Assembly: GCA_963513935.1 (NCBI GenBank)
Contig: OY740773.1
Span: 97,883,291-97,947,290, forward strand
Direction of reading: 5' to 3'
Origin: Aphrophora alni
Taxonomy: Eukaryota; Arthropoda; Insecta; Hemiptera; Aphrophoridae
DNA: 64,000 bases
Numbering within the stretch: the stretch's first letter is position 1; each line of letters opens with the position of its first letter. The notes under the pieces are model-generated. The model did not search any database, was not told where the DNA came from, and saw only the letters and a list, made by a program, of their open reading frames with translations. Below, piece after piece: positions 46,648 to 58,237 of this stretch. The translations under genes were made by a program, and so were the position numbers.

Positions 46648-47493
46648 TTAAACATATTTCATGGAAAAAAAATTGACGCACTTGTTCTTCATTAGCATCC
46701 ATGCATTAGCATGACTTATAGCATCCAGTTTTCTGTTATATGCGGATGACGCACATACACGTTCGTGTGGGTTTAGAGAGGAAATAACTTCATCGAGAGA
46801 TAATTCTTTATCTGGGCTGTACACACATAACATTTTATTATTAAAATAATCAACAATTGGCCTTATTTTAAGTAATCTGCCAGTATTATTAGAATCATTT
46901 TTGGAAAAACTTAAGCAACGCAAGATTAGTAAAAATCTGTCACGAGACATGTATTCTCCAAAACAGGTTTTGAACAGCTTATCTTTAAGCCAATAATCTT
47001 GTAACCTAGACATTTTTACATTTCCTGTGTGGTGAAGAAGTCCGATAAAAGTGTTCAATTCGGTAATAGTTAGATCTTTCCACTGACATATCCGTGAATT
47101 CTCTTTAGTTTCCGTTGATAAAAACAATTCTTTGGCATACCGATTTGTTTAATAACAGATTCAAGAAAAACATTGTCAACTAATAATTGAAAATAATCTA
47201 ATGGTTTATTACTACCAGGTAATGGAACACGCATTCCACGAGGTTGTGAGAATACATATGTTTTCATTGAATCATGGTTATCAATCCATACTGCAAGAGA
47301 CGGGTTAAATTCAGTTGGAAGAGATGAATCCCTCTTCACTCTCGAACTCAACTTCGGCATCAGTAGATAATTCACTTTCACTTTGTCTATAACTGTCCCC
47401 ACTACTATAAGCTTCAGATTGGTTAAATCTATCTATTTCACTTATTGTTAAAAACGTACTATCACGAGAAGGTCCAGGTGTTGGATCAGCCAT
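46648..47493 (-). pseudogene. piggyBac-family transposase, N-terminal part, frameshifted
   Basis: Three overlapping minus-strand frames read as one protein. MADPTPGPSRDSTF opens an acidic Ser/Glu-rich N-terminus (47493-47330). Then RDSSLPTEFNPSLAVW continues to KQIGMPKN (about 47330-47125). Then QWKDLTITELNTFIGLLHHT, LQDYW, YMSRDRFLLILRCLSF and SPDKELSLDEVISSLNP follow (to 46648). This is the start of the DDE_Tnp_1_7 domain, with the first Asp in the LSLDE block. PiggyBac enzymes insert at TTAA. Two frameshifts (about 47330 and 47120) and loss of the C-terminal two thirds make it dead. The text after LSLDE has diverged and ends at TAA or similar near 46648. Confidence 0.85.
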
Positions 47494-47721
47494 GTATACT
47501 ACACGTACAAGAACAAATATTATTGGAAATTAAAAACGAAACAGACAGGAAGGTAGCAAATACTGTTTTTAGATATGCACGAAGTGAAAGAACACCATTG
47601 GTTAACTGATAAGGTCAAGATTTAGCTGGAACCAGTTCACTGATAACAACGCACAAGTGCGTCATACGCATATAGCTTTGAAAATAAGTGACGCATCTGC
47701 ACGTCATCTGCAGTGAACGTG

Positions 47722-48860
47722 TTTTTTTTTTTTTTCTGTTCTGGGCTGTGAAAGCCTCCTTCAGAGGCCTCACCGGCATTGACCTAGAGATCTTTTGCGG
47801 CCCCAAATTCCTTCCTACACCCAATCAGTAATACCTGTCATCCTTATAAAGGAACAGATACTACCAATAGGGTTATCTAGGATGGTTTCCATCTTTTTCC
47901 CCGGAGGATCTAGAAAGTATAGCCTGGCTCGTCCTAACACCTCACACTCTAAGAGAATGTGTTCTGCTGACTCTTCAGCCAAACCACATTTCCTGCAAGT
48001 ATTGTCTGTAGCAATCCCTATCCTGTGTAGATGTTTTCTGAGGTGACAGTGGCTTGTTAAGAGCCCAACCACCCATCTCATGTTATCCCTTCTGAGAGAG
48101 ATCAGTTGTTCAGCATGTTTCTTGCTTGGTCTAAATAGCCTTTTTGCAAGCCTACTAGTAGTTGAATTCGTCCAGGCCCTATTCATCCCCTCCCGTATCC
48201 ATGTCTCAACCGCAGCTCTGGCATGTCCATAGGAGATCCCGAACACCGGTTCCGGGCCCACGAAAGGGGATTCTGAACCTGACCTGGCTAATTCATCTGC
48301 TCTCTCATTACCATCAATACCTGAGTGGCCAGGAACCCAGCCCACAGTGACCGTGTTCACCTGACTAAGCTTTATCAATGATGAGATGCAGTCCCATACC
48401 TGCTTCGACTTTACTCGTGTTTAGTGCCTTAATAGCAGCTTGACTGTCTGTGAAGATCAGAATGTTCTTACCTGTGTATTTCATTCTTAGATTCTCCTTG
48501 ATACATTCAGAGATTGCACCTACTTCTGCTTGTAAAACAGTAGCATGCTTACCTAGGCACAGTACGATGGAACTCTCTGGGTTGAGCCCATTTATGCCAC
48601 CGCCCGTACCCATTTCCGTTTTCGAGCCATCTGTGAACCAGACTATATCCTGCTCGTTATATAACCTCCTTCCAGACTCCCATTCTTCCCTATAGAAGAT
48701 CTTCGTCTTGAAAGGCTTATCTAATGAAATATTAGGTATCATGTGATCTGAGGGCATGTCTAACACTTCCCTGTTGACCACTTGACTGCAGTGACTGATT
48801 GCAGGCCATCTCTTTCACCAGCAACCCGTTTGCTGTAGTCTGTATGCACACATCCTGGCC
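47722..48860 (-). pseudogene. Non-LTR retrotransposon 3' end: RNase H and C-terminal zinc motif
   Basis: Minus-strand frames 48781-48365 and 48378-47815 form one RNase H domain with its catalytic set: WFTDGSKTEMG, LQAEVGAI, IFTDSQAAIKAL, then HSGIDGNERADELA. A C-terminal CRKCGLAEESAEHILLEC zinc-type motif follows, typical of R1/Jockey-group ORF2. A frameshift separates the two frames at about 48370. Further upstream (to about 48860), text like CAYRLQQTGCW continues the protein out of frame. A run of about 15 T at 47721-47735 is the poly(A) tail of the inserted copy. The reverse transcriptase is missing through 5' truncation. Confidence 0.85.
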
Positions 48861-51390
48861 TGTCCCAGTGAATGTGTTAACTCAACATTCACCAAGCACA
48901 GCTACTGTTGAAGTTACAGACACGAGCATGGCATTCTTTCTTTCACATACCCTTTAACATTTGGAAGGAATGGCAGAGTCACAACACTTGATTGTCAAGA
49001 GTGGAAACTCTGCCAAAGAAAGAGATGTACAGCATAAATAGGAACCCTAAGAGAAGGTGAAAATCTAGGTAGTTGTGTAATATAGATTGATATGTATGTA
49101 AATGACTATATAGATGATGGAGTATGAATTTTGAATTTTGACTGGGGACCGTGAAGGATGCCAATCCCCTCTTAATAGGTGAATTAATCCCCCTCTAGTC
49201 TCCAGTTCCCCTGTGGTTCAAAACAAAATACTATATATAATTCAAAGAAAAGAAAACTACGAAATTTATCGACCCTCATAGAAAAGATGACAATCAATTA
49301 CATTATAGCTGCTTATAGCAATAAAAGTCACTTATAAATTTTGACAATCAATATCAATAACAAATCCCACCTCCGACCTTCTATTTTTCTTTCTTCTGTA
49401 GATAGAGATATTTTTTGATTTGAATTCATAGTTTTATGGCAGCATTTTATTTATTACTTCAAGATGGTGTAGTGAATGTGTTTCTAGCTATATCATTTTA
49501 ATAATTCTCTAGACTATTTTTGAAACAGTTTTTAATTATGATTTTTATTTAATTAATCAGGGATTCGCGTGATATGTAGGCCTCCATGACAAGGTTTAAA
49601 TCGACGCCCCCACTCCGGTAAAATTCGTAAATTTTTATTTATATACAAAATACAGTCATTGATTTTTCATTATTTGTTTTTGTCTTTCATGCTCTTTTTT
49701 GTTGTCTATATACAAACTTTATAAAGAAAATTAATTTATGTATACTGTATGTATGTGAATAAGCAGAGGAATAAGCTATTGTTATTGTAAGATTTTAAAT
49801 ATGGAGACTGTTTATATCGATCGTTGCTTATAAGAATCAGTTGTATTATTGTATAACACAGAAACCAATACAGTCGTCTATAAAATTAGACTACAAACGT
49901 ATAAAAAATTATATTTTACCAACGGCAGCGTCCCCCCCCCCGGCCCCCAAGGCGACCGCCTTGTTTGTCCACCCACACGCGTTGGCCCTGTCCTTAATAA
50001 TTCTTAATAAGCTGGTTACATACTTTGGGATTAACTGTGCTTGGTTTACGACAGATATTGTGTTTTGTTATATATTTTTTTTTGGTTCAAGTTATTATTG
50101 TTTAAAAAAACAAGTGTATTATTTTCTTTCCATTTGAAGATTTCAGTTTCCACGAGAGTTATTCATTTCAAGTTAATACATGAGTTTCGTGTCATTTTAA
50201 GCAGAAAAAAGCAACAACATACTTCGTAATAAACATTTTTCATTTTTATTATTAATGAGGATAGTTCTTGCTATATACCTATTCAAAAACCCTATATACT
50301 TCATTACTTTATGCCTTGTTATCATAACAACAATATTTGTGGTGTATTAATTTTGTACTATTGTTACGGCTTAGAGTGGTGACGCTCAAGGCGTTTGTCT
50401 TTGGCGAAACCAAGTGCGTAGACACTGATACATACTTTCCATTATATAACACACTAAATTAAATCTAAATTTAATGAAGATCTTATGAGTTTGAGTTCAG
50501 TGAGTATATTGGGTGGGGTCAGAACCTATAAATGATGCGGTCGGAGATTTACAGAAGAATTAACAACATAAATTAATTAAGGTCACTAAAAAAGTCATCA
50601 CAAATTAAAAACCTGAAATTTATAATTTTCTCTAGATAATGTTTAAACATTGGAAAGAGACAAGAGTGGCGTGTGGCGTAAACTAAATCTCCTCCAATCC
50701 ATTCACCCCAAATGAAAGTGTATTCTTCTGTTGTAACTGAGACAAATACGTGTGAATAGAAGTATAATATTATTATTATAATATAATATAATAATATATA
50801 TATATACCATACTCCTCCTTCCTCATTTATTAGTGAGATACAGACACACATATCTTTTGAAATCTTATGCGGAAATCAGCTGAATATTATTGTTTTGGTT
50901 TGCTATATTATCATCTGATCGTGAAGTTGGGGTGGTGTTTTGTTTTCATTAGATCTTTGTTTTGTCTACATCTAAGTATAGTTTGTTAGAAGTTCTAGAA
51001 TAAGGTCTTATTTTATATATTTCAAAAGATGAATAGAAACGATCAAGGAATGGACAGGTATACTTAATATTTAAAGTTAGAAAATTATACAATTTAAAGA
51101 TGAAAGCAATATTTATAATTTTGTAGGATTATTTGACTTCTTGTTTTGGTACTTGAACCTATATTGTACAGACGTGGAAACAATCCTACTCGAATAGGGT
51201 TTACTATTAGTATTTTATATACGCACACTGTATTTATACTATATTAGACTGAAAATTTTATACTAATTTTGTAATAAAAACATGCCCTAATACTTAACTA
51301 TTAAATATTTGTAGGTGCAAATGATCGGCTAGGCTTGTCAATTTATAAATTTTAAGTTGTGATAATAGCCTATTTTTGCTAATTGTTTAC
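48861..51390. other. Unassigned sequence
   Basis: About 2.5 kb without a supported gene. 49135-49215 (GGACCGTGAAGGATGCCAAT, then CTTAATAGGTGAATTAATCC) is a diverged match to 43400-43460 (GACGGCAACCTCTCTTAATC, then GGTGCATTAAG), so a shared repeat. A C-run with CG-rich text at 49923-49992 stands out. 50768-50805 is AT microsatellite. Confidence 0.45.
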
Positions 51391-51667
51391 TGTAGCGCCC
51401 CAATTTTAATGCCCCCCATTATTTTTGTACTTCATACCTCTCTTTATAAGAATAGTAGGCCTAACATTTTTTGGTGAGAAAAAATGTTTTTCACTTCGAA
51501 TTTGACATATTTCATAGACATATTTGTATGTTAAGTTTACATGGAAAACACAATGTCCCAATCTTAATATTTTCTTTTCTTAATTTTGGTACTACATACT
51601 TCTCTTTATAAGAATAGTAACATTTTTTGGTGAGCAAAAAGTTTACATGGCACATACAATCTTTTGA

Positions 51668-51718
51668 CTGATCACTGAAGTCAAGCAGCATTTGGCGTGG
51701 TTATTACTTGGATGGGTG
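51668..51718 (+). pseudogene. 5S rRNA-derived segment 1
   Basis: CTGATCACTGAAGTCAAGCA, GCATTTGGCGTGGTTATTAC and TTGGATGGGTG align with positions about 40-90 of eukaryotic 5S rRNA (CCGATCACCGAAGTTAAGCA ... GCGxGGTTAGTACTTGGATG). This span holds the box A, intermediate and box C internal promoter parts. The 5' and 3' ends of 5S are missing, so it is not a functional gene. Confidence 0.75.
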
Positions 51719-51812
51719 TTAGTTTTTCTACCACATGTGGATGGGATTAGTGTTGTTCAAACTATTGAACAGTCAACACGGAATACGAGATGTGTGAATA
51801 AGAAAAACAATA

Positions 51813-51896
51813 TCCGATCACCGAAGTCAAGCAACATTGAGCGTGGTTAGTGTTAGTACAGTAAATGAATGCAAGACCGCTTTAGAACACCACATG
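51813..51896 (+). pseudogene. 5S rRNA-derived segment 2
   Basis: TCCGATCACCGAAGTCAAGC, AACATTGAGCGTGGTTAGT, a scrambled stretch, then GACCGCTTTAGAACACCACA. This aligns with 5S positions about 39 to 110. Both segments are followed by ACCACATG and, further on, GGGATTAGTGT. They therefore share a non-5S tail and are copies of one 5S-headed repeat. Confidence 0.75.
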
Positions 51897-51952
51897 AAAA
51901 ATTTCTATTGGGATTAGTGTAGGTTTATTTATGCGTAGGTTAATTAAGGTGG

Positions 51953-52021
<69 letters not shown>
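51953..52021. repeat. (TA)n microsatellite
   Basis: About 68 bp of alternating TA directly after the second 5S-derived segment. Confidence 0.95.
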
Positions 52022-52026
<5 letters not shown>

Positions 52027-52373
52027 AAAACAATTAGCATACAAATCTATTTTAATGTGTAATTTACTTATAATAGACCTTAACCTAGAAAACTTGAAAT
52101 GAAACTAGAAAACTTGTTTTTTCCATGAATTAGGCCTACATGTTTGCTCACAAAAAAATGTTACTGTTCTTATAGAGACAGGTGTTTAGTACAAAAATAA
52201 TGGGGGGGGGGGAATATCAAAATTGGAATGTGACAATAAACTATTACCATTTTTGTTACTAGGCTTAAATATTTTGAATAATTAAATGTAATCCTTTTGT
52301 AACAATCTTGGATAGGTGTATTTCTGAAATTTAGAGTTTGCTAGAGGAAGCTAAAGTATTTTTTTTTTTATAA

Positions 52374-53070
52374 ATGTCCAGTAAAGATCCCATTGAGATT
52401 TAATATTTTAATATTGCAATTTAATGAAATCGTGTTTTACATAGCTCATTATGAAACAGTTGGATCATCCTTTAGTTGGGAAGACTCTTTTTTAAGTATC
52501 AAAATCCATTATTTGTGTCTAAAATAAGCAATTTAAAAGTACGAAATCCTAGCCTCATGAGGTTAAGGCATCTGTCTACGGTAATTCATATGGCAATGAT
52601 GGTGAATATATTGAATGTCTCATCACTCAATGTTTATGTTCATCCGTGTAAATATGTCTGGTTAGGTAATTAAATATATAGTTACCTTTAGTTCCTTAAC
52701 TATGTCTGTCTAAGTCCAATATAGGGTATATATATCCTAAGATCTAGTACACTTAATTCTGAAATCATACAGCGTAGTAATACTTATCTGTTAGAAGACA
52801 GTTAATGCGTATATATCTACCGACACCCTATTCTATTAGCTATGCTTAACTTATGAAACCTAGACGCATAGGCTCATTGTGTCTTTGGAACATCGAATGC
52901 AAACTTGTAAATTGCTTATTTTTGACAAAAATATTGGATTTTGATACTTAAAAAGGCTCTTCCCAGCTAAAGTATCCAATTTTTTAATAATGAGGTATGT
53001 AAAATATGATTTCATTAAATTTCAATATTAAATTACAACAGGATCTTAACTGGATATTTACCCTTTTTTT
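52374..53070. mobile_element. Foldback element with arms of about 165 bp
   Basis: 52374-52540 and about 52905-53070 are diverged reverse complements: ATTTAATGAAATC, TTTTACATA, CTCATTAT, TTGGAT, TTTAAGTATCAAAATCCA and AAAATAAGCAATTTA words in order. The interior (about 365 bp) is unassigned and non-coding. Confidence 0.75.
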
Positions 53071-53239
53071 ATATGGAGCTCAATCAGCGACAGCACTAGA
53101 TTGTAACTAAGTATCATAATATGATACTCTGTGGCAGTATACTAAATAGCTGATATTCCACTGAATGAATTGAGAGTTCTTTTTTGTGCTAAGTTATTAC
53201 CTAAAAGTTTTTTATATTGTCATTGATAGACTAAATAGC

Positions 53240-53790
53240 CCTAATATATTTGTCAGTAGAAATGTTTCAAGTCCCAAAATGCATTTCTTTACTGTTAAAT
53301 AACACATAGAAAACAAGGGAATACAGTTGTTGTTAGGTTAAGGTCTAATAACGAAAGCCTACGTTAATATGTGTAACTACGTTAGTCAAGTTAGTGTATT
53401 TAACTGACATAGGCGAGATCTGTTCAGATGGCTATATAGATAGATAGGCCTACACCTGACCAGACCTACTTTTAAAGTCACAAAATGCATTTGTTTATTA
53501 GAAAATAGGCGATATTAAAGTATGAAATCGACTTCATAGTGAGTAGTGTCTAAGTTGCATAAGTTATGCAACGGGGCATTAACTGACACAGGAGCGGTAT
53601 TTAACCACCTGACCAGACCTCGCCTATAGCCAGATTTAATAAAAGAAGCGATCATACATTCAGTGACTTGATGAACGTTGGCATTCCTAACCTATGTAGC
53701 TAGATTTCGTACTTTTATAAATATCATTTTCTACTAAACTAACATATTTTGGGACTTGAAACGTTTCTTCCGACAAATAATATGATCTGA
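53240..53790. repeat. Further inverted repeat pair
   Basis: 53245-53290 (TTTGTCAGTAGAAATGTTTC, then AAGTCCCAAAATGCATTT) and 53740-53785 (ATTTTGGGACTTGAAACGTT, then TCTTCCGACAAAT) are inverted copies. 53465-53490 carries a third partial copy (AAAGTCACAAAATGCATTTG). Confidence 0.65.
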
Positions 53791-54409
53791 TCCTTTGATT
53801 ACAAGGTAAATACATACGTTACATCCTTTGATTACGAGGCTAAATTATAAGGTTTTTTCATATTTTTTTAAAGAAAAAACCGAGGACGAGGTACAACCGA
53901 TATGTATAAATATAGCCTACTTTATTAAGCTGGATTGAGTAAGCCCAGCAAATTATTTTTATTATCCTGTCATCATTTTGCTTTGTGGTTATGTTTAAAC
54001 AATATTTGATTGTCATCTATAAATGAGGAAAATTAATATCAAGATCATACCACTATTCTCACAATGTTGTTGAGCTTGTTTGTAAAATAGTGTCTAAAAC
54101 GTTTGACTTTTTATGAGGTACGGAATTATTATGTGTTATTATAAAACCTCTATCAATATACTCAAATTTTTGTAGACTTACTACTTTACAGTTTGTTGTT
54201 TTTTTTCTGTGATTTTTCATTTAACTGTTTGTCGTAATATACTGCTAGTTATAAAAATATCTGCCTAGCTGTAAGTTCTCATAGGTAAATTACTTGAGCA
54301 AAGCGAGAAGATAAGTAGATTTAGACTGAATTAATCAGTCATTTGGAATATCAAATCTGACCTAACCTACCCATCATTTTACTAGGTAATTATATACACA
54401 ACAATGAAA

Positions 54410-54475
54410 CCATGAATAATTACCAAATACCAGTTAAACCATGAATAATTACCAAATACCAGTTAAACCATGATA
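54410..54475 (+). repeat. Two and a half tandem 30-bp units
   Basis: ACCATGAATAATTACCAAAT then ACCAGTTAA, repeated at 54409 and 54439, then a partial ACCATGA. Confidence 0.9.
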
Positions 54476-54859
54476 CAACAGAGTTAGCCTACCAATTATG
54501 TAATTTAAAAAAATAGTGTTTAAGCAAAACATCCAGGAAAATCTGGATGGATTGAAGGACGTAGAAGGTCTACATTTTATCTACTTCAACACATTTAGAA
54601 CTTGGAACGGGCATAGCATGTAGTATGGTAAATTACTACGCGGACTTGCAATGGGTATTCCTTTTACATGGGTTTAAATACATTACTACCTCCTATACAC
54701 ATATCTAGCTATATTAGAACAATAGTTTGAAGTATATTGTTCATGTTTTAATCACTAGAGTGCAGCATATACCGGATAAAATATTTTTGTATACATTTTT
54801 AACCTCCTATATAGGACACTATTCTCTGTGTGTGTTTACTTGGTGTAAATTGACTACTC

Positions 54860-56275
54860 ACGATTTTAACTGATCAAGTTTTAGAGATATTATATAATGA
54901 TTCCGATTCAGAACTTGAAGTTGGCAACAATTTTGATTCCAATGAGAAAATGTCGAAGGTAAGTCTTTTGTTTTTATATCAAAAATCTATTTTTTAACCT
55001 AGTAGGTATCTAAAGCCGTAATGTTTCAACACATTTAGTACTATACAGACATGTGTGTTGCGGTTTCTTTATATCCAGTGAGACTGATAAATACTATTAC
55101 TCATGTTACAAATACTGATATTTTCTTACTGAAATTAAAAAAAAAGTTATTCTTATAATTGATACAACTATACTAACTTTCTTTCTTTAGGCACAATAAT
55201 GCTTCTTCTTCTTGAATTATATTGTTAATGTTAGTGACTATGTCAAATAAAGTCTTGTTTGTTTTGAACTGTTTCTAACACTTTTATTGTAATATAACAT
55301 TATTATTTTAGTGTATAATTTATCATTTATACAATAAATAAAATAGTTTACAGAGATCGAAAACATATTTTACGCTTACACTTAGGCCTATACTTTTTTT
55401 CCCGTTCAACCTAAACATTATTTTTTTTCAAAACATTCGTTTATTATCCGTACATTTGGTATTATTTTTATTAGACTATTATTATAAGAATTTAAAAAAA
55501 AATTTTCCCCCAGATGTCTTGTATGGTGACTAACAAGATGATGAACTTCCATTTGAAGAAGCTCAACCAGACGTATTTGGACCTGAGCCTGTTGTTGTTA
55601 TGTTTCTGCCATTGCAACTGCCTGACAACCCTGAATGACCTTCTCGCGCTATCTAAACACCTCCAAATCACCCAGTTTTCGATGAGATTTCTAGAGTAAC
55701 TGCTCCGTTAAATGTTGAGTCTACATAGTTTATCTGTTTTAGATTGTTTTTTAATGACAACATTGTAAAACATAAGAAGTCTGAGACTAACAGGTATGCT
55801 AGTAATACAATTTCTAAACTACTAAGAATAATTAAATTTAAACCACACAGTGTTTGGCACAAATGGTCAACTGTAACCATTTGGGATTTGTGAACATTTT
55901 TCAATTTTAATGGACATGTATCCCTCTTCATAAGTCAAATAAAAATCGTACTGTAGTAAGAGATCATTTATTTCTACGTCTTTTGGCTGACACATTATGT
56001 TGCGTGGGATATTTACCTTGATTTTTGTTATATTTCATCTAAACAACAATGAAATATACAATACCTTCATAAAACCATGATGAGTAAAATCCAAGGAAAA
56101 TAGCAACGACAGATAAGAAGGAAAGACCATGCCTATCTTGTAAAGTGCGTGGAGATAGGAAGAAAAAATAAACTGGATAGTGGACTAAAAAAGAAACAAC
56201 ATATTTTGACCTTCTGTGACGTTGCTTTATGTGTTCCAGAATGTTTTTAAGTATACCACACACAAAGGCAAATTA
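54860..56275 (+). pseudogene. Second piggyBac-family transposase, dead, with N-terminal intron and internal deletion
   Basis: 54865-54959 encodes LTDQVLEILYNDSDSELEVG, an acidic piggyBac-type N-terminus, ending at donor AAG|GTAAGT. After acceptor CCCCCAG (55513), another frame gives DDELPFEEAQPDVFGPEP. 55740-55925 gives NRYASNTISKLLRIIKFKPH, then WHKWSTVTIWDL, the start of the DDE domain. 56195-56260 reads CDVALCVPECF, a stop, then VYHT: the cysteine-rich C-terminal domain that binds DNA near element ends. The DDE core between is gone. Stops and shifts abound. The element could keep ends recognisable by an active enzyme elsewhere, but those ends were not located. Confidence 0.75.
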
Positions 56276-56289
56276 TATATAAAGTAAAA

Positions 56290-57380
56290 AATTTAAATTA
56301 TGTTTTGTATATTTGCCTATTTTTTTAGTTTTTTTTTTAAATGTATATTAGTATTTTTAGGTATATTTAGTATAAGATTATTTAATTTTTTGTATATTTT
56401 GATAATTTCATTGAAAATTTTATATATTTTTTTCAACAAAAATGGTACTTTTAACAGAAATTTTAATAAATATATACAAACATTTTGTGACAGAATGTAT
56501 TAACATATCATTTAGAGTAAACTACCTATATATTTCAAAATAGTGTGAGAATTTTTATGTGGCGTTATTACAGCTGGTGCAGTGCAATTTGAAAATAATA
56601 AAAAAAGAAACGGTTTACAAGGAAAAATAGCATTATGGACGTTCTTTCAATTTTAAAACGGATTGTTACTGTTTTACTTACGGCAGTAAATGTACTTTAA
56701 ATGGCCTCATTTCCTTCTATTCCGATTAGTTAACTGTTTAAAAAACAGTCTAAGTCTTCACTACAAAATACTGTTCTCGAATAAGGGCATATTCCAGTAT
56801 ATTCACTTTCTGAAATTATGTTTTTGCATGCACATAATAAATTAAGTTGTGAGGTTTGCTAAATCATGAATAGTGCATGTTGATCATCACATTATTTTAA
56901 AATTTTGAGTTATATTACTGGCACATCATTAGATCACGTAGGTGTCATTGGGCAGCGTGTAGTTAAAGTTGAGAACTGCAGGGAAACAGATTTGTTAAGA
57001 AGAATCCTTTCCTTTCTTCTATACAGAATTTATTTAAAGTGTTTTTTGATTGATCATGATTAGTAGAATGGTCCTTGTTTTGTGCGTCAATTGTATTTTT
57101 GTGTATGATGAAACACTTAGGTCCAGTTTATCCATCGTCAAAATAAGTCACTATACCCATCTTCCCGACACTGTTCCAGCTATTAATCTTTTGTGCATCC
57201 TACTCAACGAGGGAAATAAATACTCGAAGAATGGTGATTTCTATAATATTGATTATTGAACACATGGTAGTGAGTCAATCAACAGATATTACTTGACCAA
57301 CTTGTTCTGTTTCCTTTCATACATACACATTTGAAGATTCACTAATAGTCATAATGCCCCGTTCATCACAATAAATTAAC
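56290..57380. other. Unassigned AT-rich sequence
   Basis: No supported gene. The open frames at 56300-56503 and 57050-57259 are low-complexity or unrecognised. Confidence 0.45.
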
Positions 57381-57384
57381 CTTG

Positions 57385-57650
57385 AAGTAAACTTATCCGT
57401 TTATTACTAAATTACTTACATCTTTGCAATCTTGTGTTTAGTATTTATTAATATTTCATAACAGCTGTTTCGGTATAACATATACCATCATCAGATGAAA
57501 CAACACGTTTACACAACACACTGATACACATTTCACAAAAATAAATATACATAAAATGTTTGGTACTGCAGTACAAGTCGAAAATAATATAAAATAAAGT
57601 TGAGATAATATAGCCACATCTTTCTAACGTGGTGGTCAACTGTTCACTGA
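57385..57650 (-). mobile_element. Second copy of the hammerhead-bearing unit (one arm only)
   Basis: Colinear with 34161-34415 at high identity: TTTATTACTAAATTACTTAC, CAATCTTGTGTTTAGTATTT, the hammerhead, ACACAACACACTGATACACA, CATCTTTCTAACGTGGTGGT and CAACTGTTCACT. Identity stops at 57650, and the right inverted arm is absent. Both copies keep a minus-strand frame of 63-67 codons (CGYIISTLFYIIFDLYC) through the shared DNA. I treat that as incidental. Confidence 0.8.
57454..57500 (-). ncRNA. Hammerhead ribozyme candidate, best-preserved copy
   Basis: Minus strand: stem I UUUCAU; core CUGAUGA; U; stem II GGUAUA, loop UGU, UAUACC (six perfect pairs); core GAAA; short stem III around AGCU; cleavage triplet GUU; stem I AUGAAA (six perfect pairs). 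Every conserved position of the hammerhead core is present. Relative to 34222-34268 the stem II mismatch is absent and the base at the cleavage site is U, not A. The single extra U before stem II is shared by all copies. Confidence 0.8.
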
Positions 57651-57679
57651 GGGATTATATAATATATCTTGTTGGCAGT

Positions 57680-58189
57680 CTAAAACTCATAATCCTTGAC
57701 ATTCTTATCTAATGTAGCAAGCATATCATATAGACAGTTGGGTGCAAAATTTAATTTATCATTTAATAAACTGTCCGGGTTGGTTTTGAATTGTTTATAT
57801 ATTTGGTATATAACGTCACAAATTCCATCATAAAAAGTTAGCCTAAAATAAACGACACCAAAACAAAGCAAAGTTCAATGACCCACAAAGCCAACCAAGA
57901 AACCGACCCTAAAATATCAGCTGATAGGCCTAAACAATTTACGAAAGTAATACACAAGGAAAAACATCATCAATAACTAAATTAACTATGTCAAAACCAA
58001 TTCACACCCCAAGAATTCACCCAAATCCATATAGAAATGGATATTATCAAATATAATTCTCAAATATAGAATAAAGCCTAGACAGAGCCTTGTAACATGA
58101 AAACCTATAACCTCACATCTAAACAAACACATTGAAACCAATTCCATAATACTATCACAAACATTACACCATAAATTAATATAAGCACT

Positions 58190-58237
<48 letters not shown>

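Larger units (their letters stand above)
51391..52238. mobile_element. Foldback-type inverted pair enclosing 5S-derived sequence and (TA)n
   Basis: 51391-51490 and 52144-52238 are diverged reverse complements: CCCCCCATTATTTTTGTAC, CTCT(T)TATAAGAA, AGTA and AACATTTTTT words. A direct, shorter copy of the arm lies at 51575-51650. Between the arms are two 5S rRNA-like segments and the TA microsatellite. Confidence 0.65.

Noticed and set aside
47708..48794. CTGCAGTGA at both ends of the LINE fragment as a target duplication
   Set aside because: The left copy is not directly next to the poly(A) run, and LINE-like coding text continues past the right copy.
49923..49992. C-run and CG-rich patch as a CpG-island promoter
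   Set aside because: It is only about 70 bp, has no gene downstream, and is mostly homopolymer.
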